From: Sphingobacterium olei
Lineage (GTDB): Bacteria > Bacteroidota > Bacteroidia > Sphingobacteriales > Sphingobacteriaceae
DNA: 64,000 nt
Reading direction: 5' to 3'
NCBI RefSeq assembly: GCF_005048855.1
Contig: NZ_SUME01000009.1
Span: 1 to 64,000 of the forward strand
Numbering within the stretch: the stretch's first letter is position 1; each line of letters starts with the position of its first letter. Below are positions 7,202 to 16,652 of this stretch, one piece after another. A model generated the notes under the pieces. That model saw nothing but the letters and a program-made list of their open reading frames with translations. It was not told the origin of the DNA and searched no databases. The position numbers were made by a program, and so were the translations under genes.

Positions 7202-8884
7202 TTACTTTACTAATTTCTTGTATTTAATACGTTTCGGTCCTGTATCTCCTAAGCGCTTTTTACGGTTTTCTTCATACTCTGTATAATTCCCTTCAAAGAA
7301 GTATACTTGTGAATCACCTTCAAAAGCGAGAATATGTGTACAAATACGATCTAGAAACCATCTATCGTGCGAAATGATTACTGCACATCCACCGAAATTT
7401 TCAAGTCCTTCTTCCAACGCCCGCAAGGTATTCACATCAATATCGTTGGTAGGCTCATCCAATAGCAAAACATTCGAAGCGTTTTTCAATGTAATTGCTA
7501 GATGTACACGATTTCGTTCCCCTCCCGAAAGCACACCAACTTTCTTTTGTTGATCTGCACCATTAAAGTTGAATTTGGAAACGTAGGCTCTGGAATTGGT
7601 CGGTCGGTTACCTAACAAAATATTGTCATTGCCTTCTGTTATATTCTCCCACACTGACTTGTCTGGATCGAGATCATTATGTAACTGATCGACATATCCC
7701 AATACAACCGTTTCCCCAACTTTAAACGTGCCTGTATCCGGCACTTCCTGCCCTGTTATCAATCGGAAAAGCGTTGTTTTACCAGCACCATTGGGGCCAA
7801 TAATTCCTACAATTCCGGCCGGAGGTAACGAGAAGCTCAAGTTTTCGAACAGAATACGATCTCCGTACGATTTAGAAATATTATTTGCTTCAATAACCAC
7901 ATTGCCCAATCGAGGTCCCGGTGGAATGAAAAGTTCCAATTTTTCTTCGCGTTCTTTTGTTTCCTCTGAAGCTAATTTTTCGTAATTGTGAAGACGGGCT
8001 TTAGATTTGGCATGCCGTGCCTTAGGAGCCATTTTCACCCACTCTAGTTCCCGTTCGAGTGTTTTCTGACGTTTTGTTTCTTGTTTTTCCTCTTGTGCTA
8101 AACGCTTTGATTTTTGATCCAGCCAAGAGGAATAATTTCCTTTCCAAGGGATTCCTTCGCCTCGATCCAATTCAAGAATCCAGCCTGCAACATTATCTAG
8201 GAAGTACCTATCGTGCGTTACTGCAATTACAGTCCCTTTATATTGTTTCAAATGCTGTTCTAACCAATCGATCGATTCGGCATCCAAGTGATTGGTTGGT
8301 TCATCCAACAGCAAAACATCTGGTTCTTGGAGCAACAAACGACACAATGCCACCCTTCTGCGCTCTCCTCCTGACAGATTGGCAATTTTAGCATCCGGTT
8401 CCGGACAACGCAAAGCATCCATAGCACGCTCCAATTTACTATCTAACTCCCAAGCATTTGTTGCATCAATTTTATCTTGAAGCTCACCTTGTCGGATTAA
8501 CAGTTTATCCATTTCATCTGGATTTTCGTAAACTTCAGGAAGACCAAATTTTTCATTGATATCTTCGTACTCTTTCAAGGTCGCCGTTATTTCCGCAACA
8601 CCTTCTTCTACAATCTCCCGTACTGTTTTTTCGGTATCTAATTCGGGTTCCTGCGCCAAATACCCCACAGAATAGCCTGGAGAAAACACCACTTCACCTT
8701 GATAGGATTTATCAAGCCCTGCAATAATCTTCAATACGGAAGATTTACCGGAACCGTTCAAACCGATAACCCCAATTTTGGCACCGTAGAAGAACGATAA
8801 ATATATATTTTTTAAAACCTGTTTTTGAGGGGGATAAATTTTATTTACCCCAGCCATAGAAAAGATTATTTTTTCGTCAGACAT
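7202..8884 (-). CDS. ettA: energy-dependent translational throttle protein EttA (ABC-F)
   Basis: 560 residues with two ABC domains. Walker A boxes GLNGSGKS and GPNGAGKT, ABC signatures LSGGERRRVAL and LSGGERNRVHL, and Walker B LLLDEPTNHLD and LLLDEPTNDID are all intact. An arm-type insertion in domain 1 and a linker rich in Lys/Arg/Glu between domains are as in EttA, as is the basic C-terminus ending KKLVK. No membrane segments. EttA binds the ribosomal E site and gates translation by ATP/ADP ratio. First gene of a probable operon with the FixL-like kinase and the receiver-CRP regulator. Confidence 0.93.
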   Translation of the reverse strand: MSDEKIIFSMAGVNKIYPPQKQVLKNIYLSFFYGAKIGVIGLNGSGKSSVLKIIAGLDKSYQGEVVFSPGYSVGYLAQEPELDTEKTVREIVEEGVAEITATLKEYEDINEKFGLPEVYENPDEMDKLLIRQGELQDKIDATNAWELDSKLERAMDALRCPEPDAKIANLSGGERRRVALCRLLLQEPDVLLLDEPTNHLDAESIDWLEQHLKQYKGTVIAVTHDRYFLDNVAGWILELDRGEGIPWKGNYSSWLDQKSKRLAQEEKQETKRQKTLERELEWVKMAPKARHAKSKARLHNYEKLASEETKEREEKLELFIPPGPRLGNVVIEANNISKSYGDRILFENLSFSLPPAGIVGIIGPNGAGKTTLFRLITGQEVPDTGTFKVGETVVLGYVDQLHNDLDPDKSVWENITEGNDNILLGNRPTNSRAYVSKFNFNGADQQKKVGVLSGGERNRVHLAITLKNASNVLLLDEPTNDIDVNTLRALEEGLENFGGCAVIISHDRWFLDRICTHILAFEGDSQVYFFEGNYTEYEENRKKRLGDTGPKRIKYKKLVK

Positions 8885-8924
8885 AGATCTAAGTCAATAT
8901 TTTTAATAAAAATCACGTACCTCT

Positions 8925-8932
8925 CAAAGGTA
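8925..8932 (-). promoter_or_regulatory. candidate -7 element TACCTTTG for ettA
   Basis: On the minus strand TACCTTTG matches TAnnTTTG exactly and is about 40 nt before the ettA ATG. A convincing -33 TTTG is not seen at the usual spacing, so confidence is moderate. Confidence 0.45.
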
Positions 8933-9139
8933 TTAAATTAACTCCGCTAAATAAAACGCAATGTCGCATTAATTCGGCTAGATTCGTTTAATATATGTGT
9001 CTACAACTGACAATTTGACTATTATCAGCTATGGCGTGATTGTTGATAAATTATAGAAAATAATAAGGACGGGTTTTATAAATTATTTCCTACATTTATA
9101 ACATCCTTAACTTATTTTAATACAGAAAGGTAATTATCC

Positions 9140-11689
9140 ATGGAAGCAAAATTCTCACCAAGAGTAAAAGATGTCATCTCATACAGCCGCGAAGAAGCTT
9201 TACGTCTTCGACACGACTATATTGGCACGGAGCATCTTTTGCTAGGGCTGATCCGAGAAGGTGATGGTGTAGCGATTAAAATACTAAAAAATCTTACTAT
9301 AGACACCGGAGCAATACGCCAATCGATAGAAGATGCCGTAAAAGGTTCTTCTATTTCAAGAGCACCGATCGGAAATATGCCGCTGACAAAACAAGCAGAA
9401 AAAGTTCTCAAAATAACATATTTGGAAGCTAAAATTTTCAAAAGTGACATTATAGGAACAGAACATTTATTATTGGCTATTCTACGCGATGAAGATAATA
9501 TTGCATCACAGATATTGCAACAATATAACGTATCGTACGACTTGTTCAAAAACGAAGTGGAGCAAAATAAAACGACGATAACCGATGAGGCTCCGGGCTC
9601 TCCCGCGAATGATGATGACTACGCCGAAGAAGAGAACTTCTCTGCACCTAAGAAAGTATCGGACATTAAATCTAAAACTCCAGTTTTAGACAATTTTGGC
9701 CGCGATTTAACCCGAGCAGCAGAAGATGGCAAGTTAGACCCCATTGTTGGCCGCGAAAAAGAGATCGAACGTGTTTCTCAAATTCTTTCCCGCCGAAAAA
9801 AAAATAATCCTATTCTGATCGGTGAACCAGGAGTTGGTAAATCGGCTATCGCTGAGGGCCTCGCTTTGCGTATTGTACAACGTAAAGTTTCACGTGTACT
9901 GTTCAACAAACGTGTAGTTACTTTAGATCTTGCTTCTTTGGTAGCAGGCACTAAGTATAGAGGGCAATTTGAAGAACGCATGAAAGCGGTCATGAACGAA
10001 TTGGAAAAATCTCCAGATGTGATCCTTTTCATTGACGAGATTCATACTATTGTAGGTGCTGGTGGTGCTTCGGGCTCTTTGGATGCATCCAATATGTTCA
10101 AACCGGCTTTAGCAAGAGGCGAAATTCAATGTATCGGCGCGACGACGTTGGATGAATATCGTCAGTTTATTGAAAAAGATGGTGCTTTAGATCGTCGTTT
10201 CCAAAAGGTAATGATCGAGCCAGCTAGTCATGACGAAACAATTGAAATCCTGAACCGTATCAAAGACAAATACGAAGAACATCACAATGTTAATTATACT
10301 CCAGAAGCAATCAACGCTTGTGTGACATTAACAACCCGCTATATCACAGATCGTTTTTTACCCGATAAAGCTATTGATGCGTTGGATGAGGCCGGTTCAC
10401 GGGTACATTTGACAAATATTCACGTGCCACAATCGATTTTGGATATTGAAGAAAAAATCGAGGAGGTAAAAATCGAGAAAAACAAAGTAGTTCGTTCTCA
10501 AAAATACGAAGAAGCAGCTAAACTTCGTGATACAGAGAAAAAACTTCTCGAAGAGCTAGAACGTGAAAAAACAGCTTGGGAAGCGGAAACAAAAACCAAA
10601 CGTTATGAGGTAACTGAAGATAATGTAGCAGAAGTCGTATCCATGATGACCGGTATTCCGGTACAACGGGTAAGCCAATCCGACAGTCAAAAGCTATTGA
10701 ATATGGGCGATTCGATGAAAGATAGAATTATCGGTCAGGACGATGCCGTACAAAAGTTGGTAAAAGCGATCCAGCGCACACGTGCTGGGTTAAAGGATCC
10801 TAAAAAGCCAATCGGTTCGTTTATCTTTCTGGGTCCTACTGGTGTTGGTAAAACGGAATTGGCGAAAGAACTTGCGCGATTCATGTTTGACTCAGAAGAT
10901 TCGCTGATTCAGGTAGACATGAGTGAATATATGGAAAAATTTGCCGTTTCCCGTTTGGTTGGAGCGCCTCCAGGATATGTGGGATATGAAGAAGGCGGAC
11001 AATTGACAGAGAAAGTACGCCGTAAACCGTATGCTGTTGTATTATTAGATGAAATCGAAAAAGCTCACCCCGATGTATTCAATTTATTACTTCAAGTGCT
11101 AGATGAAGGCCAATTGACTGATAGTTTGGGTCGTAAAGTAGATTTCCGTAATACGATAATCATTATGACTTCTAATATTGGTGTACGTCAATTAAAAGAA
11201 TTTGGTCAAGGTGTCGGCTTCACCACTGCAGCAAAAGAAAATCAAGCTGATGCGCATTCACGAGGTGTGATTGAAACCGCATTGAAACGTGCCTTCGCTC
11301 CAGAATTTTTAAATCGTATTGATGATGTTATTGTTTTCAATTCATTAACAAAAGAGAATATATTCAAAATTATCGATATCGAGCTGAAATCTTTATTTGG
11401 TAGAATCGAAGCGTTGGGTCATACCATCGAATTGACACCCAAAGCAAAAGAGCATATTGCGGAAAAAGGATACGATACAAATTTCGGAGCTCGCCCATTA
11501 AAACGTGCTATTCAGAAATATTTAGAAGATCCTATTGCGGAAGAAATTCTGAAAGGAGAATTAAAAACCAATGCAGTTTTGCATGTCGATTATAATGAAG
11601 AGAAAAAAGAAATCATAGTCAAAGCACAGTCCGCTGATGACAATGACAATTCGGTTTCATCCGATCTAAAAGGCAAAAATAATAAATAA
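9140..11689 (+). CDS. clpC: ATP-dependent Clp protease ATP-binding subunit ClpC
   Basis: 849 residues. Two N-terminal Clp repeats (about 1-145), AAA1 with Walker A GEPGVGKS, a UVR-type middle region (EEAAKLRDTEKKLLEELE, about 455-475), AAA2 with Walker A GPTGVGKT, and a C-terminal ClpB_D2-small domain. The GVGF motif after EFGQ (about 700) fits the ClpP-docking loop, and the short middle domain excludes ClpB. It unfolds substrates for ClpP. Transcribed alone, divergent from ettA, with a strong terminator immediately after. The start follows AGGTAATTATCC, without a strong ribosome-binding site. Confidence 0.95.
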   Translation: MEAKFSPRVKDVISYSREEALRLRHDYIGTEHLLLGLIREGDGVAIKILKNLTIDTGAIRQSIEDAVKGSSISRAPIGNMPLTKQAEKVLKITYLEAKIFKSDIIGTEHLLLAILRDEDNIASQILQQYNVSYDLFKNEVEQNKTTITDEAPGSPANDDDYAEEENFSAPKKVSDIKSKTPVLDNFGRDLTRAAEDGKLDPIVGREKEIERVSQILSRRKKNNPILIGEPGVGKSAIAEGLALRIVQRKVSRVLFNKRVVTLDLASLVAGTKYRGQFEERMKAVMNELEKSPDVILFIDEIHTIVGAGGASGSLDASNMFKPALARGEIQCIGATTLDEYRQFIEKDGALDRRFQKVMIEPASHDETIEILNRIKDKYEEHHNVNYTPEAINACVTLTTRYITDRFLPDKAIDALDEAGSRVHLTNIHVPQSILDIEEKIEEVKIEKNKVVRSQKYEEAAKLRDTEKKLLEELEREKTAWEAETKTKRYEVTEDNVAEVVSMMTGIPVQRVSQSDSQKLLNMGDSMKDRIIGQDDAVQKLVKAIQRTRAGLKDPKKPIGSFIFLGPTGVGKTELAKELARFMFDSEDSLIQVDMSEYMEKFAVSRLVGAPPGYVGYEEGGQLTEKVRRKPYAVVLLDEIEKAHPDVFNLLLQVLDEGQLTDSLGRKVDFRNTIIIMTSNIGVRQLKEFGQGVGFTTAAKENQADAHSRGVIETALKRAFAPEFLNRIDDVIVFNSLTKENIFKIIDIELKSLFGRIEALGHTIELTPKAKEHIAEKGYDTNFGARPLKRAIQKYLEDPIAEEILKGELKTNAVLHVDYNEEKKEIIVKAQSADDNDNSVSSDLKGKNNK

Positions 11690-11692
11690 AGG

Positions 11693-11726
11693 AAACGTCG
11701 CTCAAATGAATGAGCGACGTTTTTTT
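11693..11726 (+). terminator. clpC intrinsic terminator
   Basis: Perfect 12-bp stem AAACGTCGCTCA (11693-11704) and TGAGCGACGTTT (11711-11722), 6-nt loop, then a T-run, starting 3 bp after the clpC stop. Confidence 0.9.
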
Positions 11727-11743
11727 ATATCATATATTTACTC

Positions 11744-12304
11744 TCAAAACAGGGATAACTGCCCCTCCTCTCTATTTTTATTTCCAAATGAAAACCGCTG
11801 CATTATCTCGTATTGCCCTTTATCCGAATTAAATTTGCGTAGGGAGAAACTATCACAAAAAAAACTTTTGTCGACATGCGTAAATAACTTCTTCGCTACG
11901 GCCATTTTATTTTCATCCAATTTACGCGCTATCGTAACATGCGGATCGTTGCCTTTGTCTTCTAACCCAACGATATGAGGCTTTAGATGGTTAATTACCC
12001 GACGAAACATATCTTTCAAATAAGCCTTGGAATATAAAGAGGGCTCGATGAAAAATGTATGTTGCTTGTACTGATTAAAATCACTCAAATAAACATACTG
12101 AGCCTTTTCAAATTCTGCCAAATAAATGAGTTTTGTTTTAATTTTTGCAACATCAACTTCATCAGACTCAAATTCACAAATACTAATATGTGCCAAAGAA
12201 TTGACACTAGCATACCATCCAATATTCTGCTCCAATTGCTTTTTCAAATCCTTTACGTAATCTATAACGTCTGCACCCGGGTGTATGACTAATGAGTATT
12301 TCAT
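11744..12304 (-). CDS. 2H phosphoesterase (LigT / 2'-5' RNA ligase-like) with C-terminal QLSLF
   Basis: About 186 residues from the ATG at 12304, where MKYSLVIHPG begins the conserved fold; in-frame codons upstream look like untranslated AT-rich leader. Two H-x-S/T-x motifs (HISI near residue 43, HVTI near 127) form the 2H active site, known to act on 2',3'-cyclic phosphates and related nucleotides. The last residues are EEGQLSLF, matching the beta-clamp-binding consensus QL[SD]LF. Convergent with clpC. Substrate unknown. Confidence 0.8.
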   Translation of the reverse strand: MKYSLVIHPGADVIDYVKDLKKQLEQNIGWYASVNSLAHISICEFESDEVDVAKIKTKLIYLAEFEKAQYVYLSDFNQYKQHTFFIEPSLYSKAYLKDMFRRVINHLKPHIVGLEDKGNDPHVTIARKLDENKMAVAKKLFTHVDKSFFCDSFSLRKFNSDKGQYEIMQRFSFGNKNREEGQLSLF

Positions 12305-12544
12305 GCTAAAAAATGTACTTTCTACAATATAGTAATATTGTGTTACAAAATTACTGTACATCCTTCTTAAAGACATAACCCCATAGATTAAGATTTTATG
12401 TATCAAATATATCTTTTATATAAATTATTGACAATAAATTGGTATCATATTTACACAACTTTAATATAGAATTAGCAATAAAAAAACAACTGAATTTTAT
12501 TTTTAGCTAGTGAAAATTACCGGTTTATAGAAAAAAATAAACAG

Positions 12545-13720
12545 ATGAAAAGAGTTGCTTTTTTTGCCGAAATTTTGATTGAAGATTTTGACGGAGCCTC
12601 CCGTACCATGTTTCAATTGATCAACAGATTAGATAGCAGTTCCATGGAGTATTTTTTTATTTATGGAAAAGGGCCCGAAACGTTTCGTCATTATCTCTCC
12701 TATCGTGTACCATCTATTAATATACCAATCAATACGGATTACAGTTTGGCTATACCCTTTGTGGTAAAAAGAGATTTGGAACAGGCATTAGATAATTTTG
12801 CACCAGATGCAATTCATATTTCTACTCCCTCCCCTTTAGGATATTATGCGCTGAAATATGCAAAAAGAAAGAATATTCCGGTACTAAGTATTTATCATAC
12901 CCACTTTATTTCTTATATACCTTATTACCTCCGCCGTGCACCCTTGTTCATTAAGGTGGCGGAACGTTGGATTCAACACACGATGCGAAAGTTTTACAAC
13001 GCTTGCGATCAGCTATATGTCCCTTCCATGCCTATGATATCTGAATTGGAGCGTCTGGGAATAGCGCGGGAACAGATGACGCTTTGGCAGCGAGGTATTG
13101 ACTTAGAGCTCTTTTCAATTAGTAAACGAGATATTAACTATATTCAACAGATCACAAAAAATAAAAAGCCTAATATCTTATTCGCTAGTAGACTTGTTTG
13201 GGAAAAAAACATCCAAACGCTAATCGATATCTACACTTACATGGAATCGCAGAATATGGATTACAATTTCATCGTGGTTGGTGATGGTAACGCAAAGAAG
13301 GAAGCTATGGCACAGATGCCGAATGCTTTCTTTTTAGGCAAACTAAATCACGAGGAACTTTCTAAAGTATATGCTTCTTCAGATGTTTTCCTATTCACTT
13401 CCGTTTCTGAAACCTATGGTAATGTAGTCGTTGAAGCCATGGCCTCTGGTCTCCCTTGCGTGATTGCAAACGGCGGAGGAAGTGGCGGTCTGGTCAAACA
13501 CGGACAAAATGGTTTTAAATGTACACCGAACAGCCCAAAAGAATATGCATATTTTATTCAGCGTCTTATTGATCAACCCGCTATTTACGGGGATCTACAA
13601 CTTGCCGGATTGAGTTATGTGAAAAAGCTGGACTGGGAGAATCTCGCGCAACGTTATTTTTCAGACATGCAGTCGCTCACGAATCTTCCAACAGCACAAT
13701 TAGCATGGGCAACAAATTAG
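12545..13720 (+). CDS. GT4 family glycosyltransferase
   Basis: 391 residues with GT-B architecture. The N-terminal domain starts RVAFFAEILIEDFDGASRT, the C-terminal nucleotide-sugar domain includes NILFASRLVWEKN, and the EX7E retaining motif is ETYGNVVVE. The sequence resembles the GT4 branch that glycosylates diacylglycerol or phosphatidylinositol in other bacteria. Its 3' end overlaps the next gene by 16 bp, so the three genes 12545-15925 form one operon. Acceptor unknown; a membrane glycolipid is a reasonable guess given the flippase-like partner. Confidence 0.87.
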   Translation: MKRVAFFAEILIEDFDGASRTMFQLINRLDSSSMEYFFIYGKGPETFRHYLSYRVPSINIPINTDYSLAIPFVVKRDLEQALDNFAPDAIHISTPSPLGYYALKYAKRKNIPVLSIYHTHFISYIPYYLRRAPLFIKVAERWIQHTMRKFYNACDQLYVPSMPMISELERLGIAREQMTLWQRGIDLELFSISKRDINYIQQITKNKKPNILFASRLVWEKNIQTLIDIYTYMESQNMDYNFIVVGDGNAKKEAMAQMPNAFFLGKLNHEELSKVYASSDVFLFTSVSETYGNVVVEAMASGLPCVIANGGGSGGLVKHGQNGFKCTPNSPKEYAYFIQRLIDQPAIYGDLQLAGLSYVKKLDWENLAQRYFSDMQSLTNLPTAQLAWATN

Positions 13721-14715
13721 GAATTCAAAAGAGACGTTTGAAGATGAGCCTGCTTCTAATCGTGCTCGCCTTCATTGCTATCTTCATTTGGAAAACTGAC
13801 CTCTCAGCCGTAAAAAAAGAAATCAGTAATATAGGTTTTCGTGTTATATACATTTTTGCCTGTACTTTTTTTGCGTACCTCTTAGGAACCTGGGGCTGGC
13901 GGATGTGTTTAGGAGCAGACAAAAGGAAAATTAGTATTTCACAACTGTTTATCGTCCGTCAAATCGGCGAGACCGTCGGTTTGTATAATCCTACAAGTAT
14001 TGTTGGAGGTGATTTGTTTAAGGTAGAATTGCTTAAGCGATATTGTGTTGATACACAAATCGCGCTCAACTCCGTTCTTGTTTCACGTATCACAGCAATA
14101 CTATCACAAGTTCTTCTATTTTTATCGATGATCCTGTGGCTACTTTTATCACCTTTTGGCTCTGGAATCTCACGCTTATTCGGTCTCTGGCTATATGCAT
14201 TTATTAGTGTATTGATTATTGCCAAAATAGCGTTGTTTATATGGATGGGAACACGTAAACACTTAGAAACGATTCCTGTGAATGATACTGAATCTGCTTA
14301 CAGACGACTAAAACGGTATATTAAAATGCTATTATTTGATGTTAAATTTTTCTTTCGAAATGATAAAAAAGCCTTTTGGTATTCCTATTTTCTATTCTTC
14401 CTACATTGGGTCGTCGGAAGCTTAGAATTTTATCTCATTTTACATTTTCTGGGATACCGTGCTAGCGTGCTTCATGGGCTCTTCCTGGATATGTACAGCA
14501 TCGCATTCAAAAGTCTTGGTGCTTTCATTCCTGGACAGTTAGGGATAGAAGAATTGGGAAACAAGTTCGCTTTATCGACCATTGGTATTACAAGTTTAAG
14601 CTTATGGGTTACCGTTTCCCTACTACGTCGCACGCGTCAGTTGTGCTGGATTGCAATTGGATTCATTTTATATTTTTTTATCAAAAAAGATGTCAGAAAT
14701 ATTACCACAGCCTGA
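13705..14715 (+). CDS. lysylphosphatidylglycerol synthase TM region / UPF0104 flippase-like membrane protein
   Basis: 336 residues, about 7-8 hydrophobic helices, starting with a basic N-terminus and a helix near 14-32. The stretches IGETVGLYNPTSIVGGDLFKVELLK and FIPGQLGIEELGNKFAL are typical of the MprF-flippase/YbhN family (each quoted stretch is a motif region rather than a catalytic site). There is no soluble aminoacyl-transferase domain, so it is not full MprF. Overlaps both flanking glycosyltransferase genes, pointing to lipid-linked glycan transfer across the inner membrane (inference). ATG at 13705 or an internal ATG 14 codons later could be used. Confidence 0.82.
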   Translation: MGNKLGIQKRRLKMSLLLIVLAFIAIFIWKTDLSAVKKEISNIGFRVIYIFACTFFAYLLGTWGWRMCLGADKRKISISQLFIVRQIGETVGLYNPTSIVGGDLFKVELLKRYCVDTQIALNSVLVSRITAILSQVLLFLSMILWLLLSPFGSGISRLFGLWLYAFISVLIIAKIALFIWMGTRKHLETIPVNDTESAYRRLKRYIKMLLFDVKFFFRNDKKAFWYSYFLFFLHWVVGSLEFYLILHFLGYRASVLHGLFLDMYSIAFKSLGAFIPGQLGIEELGNKFALSTIGITSLSLWVTVSLLRRTRQLCWIAIGFILYFFIKKDVRNITTA

Positions 14716-15925
14716 TTTCGAAATATTATTCGTCAGTCATAAATATCCACCTGCTACGGGTGGTATGGAAAAGCAGAGCTTTGAACTTATAGAAGGCGTG
14801 AGTAAACTTACCAAAGTACATCACATACTATTCCAAAGGGAAGAATCAATTTTTATGTTTTTCTGGAAACTAAATAAACGAATATTAAATAAAATTAAAG
14901 CACATCCCAACATCCGTCTTATTCATTTTAATGATGGACTGATTGCTTCATTATCTTTGCGTCACAAAGGTTATACGCATCTGCAAAAAGCCCTAACCCT
15001 GCATGGTCTGGATGTGGTGTTCCCACTACGTTATTTCCAACACAAAATAGTCCCGCAATTCGAAAAATTCGATCTAATCATTGCCGTAAGCCATGCGACA
15101 GCCGATGCGATTATCCGACGGGGAATCCCTGCTGAAAAAATAGTTATTGTTCCTAATGGCGTGGATAATCGACTGGCACGGGGAAGTCAAAACATTAGCA
15201 ATAAAGAAAATGTGATGCGGAAGTATCCACAATTAAATTTAAATCAACCATATTTACTTACTTTAGGTCGTCCGGTAAAACGAAAAGGATTTTCCTGGTT
15301 CATCAATGATGTAATACCCTTAATACCGCAAGATGTACAACTAGTTCTAGCAGGACCATTTCAAAGAAAAACTACTTTTTTTGAAAGATTTATTGACCTG
15401 TTACCAAAAAAATATTATCAGTTGATTACGCTGTTTCTGGGCTACCCTTCAGATGAAAAGGCGATTCGAAGCTTATTGAAACAACCTAGCATTAATCGTC
15501 AGGTAAAACATTTAGGGAAAGTCGCTTTTGACGATCTTCAGATCTTACTAGCGAATGCTACTGCCTTTTTAATGCCTAATATCTATGTAGATGGAGATAT
15601 GGAAGGTTTTGGCCTAGTCTGCTTAGAAGCCTCAATTTCAGGCACGTTAGTGTTGGCTTCTGAAATCGAAGGCATTACCGACGCAATTCAGCACCACAAA
15701 AATGGAATTTTATTGACGAGCAAAGATCCAATAGCGTGGAGAAATCAAATTCAACAAGTATTATCGAATCCTGACGACTATAGACAACTCGCTCAGGAAT
15801 ACAGGGAATACACCATCCAGCATTACGATTGGGATAAAATGGCAATTTCCTACTTTGATGCATTTAAGGCTATCGTTAAATCAAATGTTGCTCTCACCCG
15901 GCGGCATAGCGAAACGGTATTTTAA
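14690..15925 (+). CDS. GT4 family glycosyltransferase
   Basis: About 411 residues from the ATG at 14690 (MSEILPQPDFEILFVSHKYP), preferred because the typical GT4 start follows directly and upstream codons belong to the preceding gene. The N-terminal motif PPATGGMEKQSFEL is the usual GT4 glycine-rich acceptor loop. A C-terminal EGFGLVCLE gives EX7E, and YLLTLGRPVKRKG is the linker to the nucleotide-binding domain. Overlaps the membrane-protein gene by 26 bp. Ends convergently 2 bp from the lipid hydroxylase gene. Confidence 0.87.
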   Translation: MSEILPQPDFEILFVSHKYPPATGGMEKQSFELIEGVSKLTKVHHILFQREESIFMFFWKLNKRILNKIKAHPNIRLIHFNDGLIASLSLRHKGYTHLQKALTLHGLDVVFPLRYFQHKIVPQFEKFDLIIAVSHATADAIIRRGIPAEKIVIVPNGVDNRLARGSQNISNKENVMRKYPQLNLNQPYLLTLGRPVKRKGFSWFINDVIPLIPQDVQLVLAGPFQRKTTFFERFIDLLPKKYYQLITLFLGYPSDEKAIRSLLKQPSINRQVKHLGKVAFDDLQILLANATAFLMPNIYVDGDMEGFGLVCLEASISGTLVLASEIEGITDAIQHHKNGILLTSKDPIAWRNQIQQVLSNPDDYRQLAQEYREYTIQHYDWDKMAISYFDAFKAIVKSNVALTRRHSETVF

Positions 15926-15927
15926 GA

Positions 15928-16560
15928 TTATCTCTTTGACTTTTTAGAAAACCCTGAACCGAAAATTATATCCCACAGGTAAGAGCTTACACCAAATCCT
16001 TTTTCTGGATCAGAATAATGATGCAGCATATGATGATCTTTTATTTTCTTAAATAGCCCAGATTTGAAGTTCGCATGATGCATTGCATAATGGCATTCAT
16101 CATAGATGAGATAGCCTAATAGAAAACCGGCAAAAAAAGCAGATAATGTGTATTCTGTAAAAAACAAACTAAACAAAATATAAATTATAGTTGCCATCGG
16201 TATACTAGCAGAAAGAGGCATCACAAGACGCAACCGATCTTTGGGATAATCGTGATGTACCCCATGAAAAATAAAATGAATCCGCTGCCCCCAAGCACTT
16301 TTGGGTTCAAAATGAAAGATCCATCGATGCAATACATATTCTGCCAACGTCCAAAAAGCTAGACCAAACAAAAAATACAATGCTACGAAACCAGCAGACA
16401 TCGCCCCTTGCAAATATGATTTCCAGATAAAATAGATAATCACAGGAACCCAGAATATAATGGGCACGCTATAATGTATTTTTGTTAACGATTCTAAAAA
16501 ATCATTCTTAAACATCCTTACGGATTCAGTAGAATTTGAAACATAATTCTTCTTAGCCAT
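15928..16560 (-). CDS. fatty acid hydroxylase / sterol desaturase superfamily protein
   Basis: 210 residues, about four membrane helices. Histidine clusters HRWIFH, HGVHHD, HYAMHH and HHMLHH provide the diiron ligands of the FA2H/SCS7-like hydroxylases, which 2-hydroxylate fatty acyl chains including those of ceramides. The short size lacks any cytochrome b5 domain. Sphingobacteria are known for sphingolipids with hydroxylated acyl chains, so that role is attractive, but it is inference. Convergent with the glycosyltransferase operon. Confidence 0.85.
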   Translation of the reverse strand: MAKKNYVSNSTESVRMFKNDFLESLTKIHYSVPIIFWVPVIIYFIWKSYLQGAMSAGFVALYFLFGLAFWTLAEYVLHRWIFHFEPKSAWGQRIHFIFHGVHHDYPKDRLRLVMPLSASIPMATIIYILFSLFFTEYTLSAFFAGFLLGYLIYDECHYAMHHANFKSGLFKKIKDHHMLHHYSDPEKGFGVSSYLWDIIFGSGFSKKSKR

Positions 16561-16652
16561 ACTAACAATATTAATACAAAATCCTGACAGGATAGCCAGT
16601 AAATTATACTACAAAATTAGAACTCCAGTCTAAAAAATAAGCTTGCTTACTG

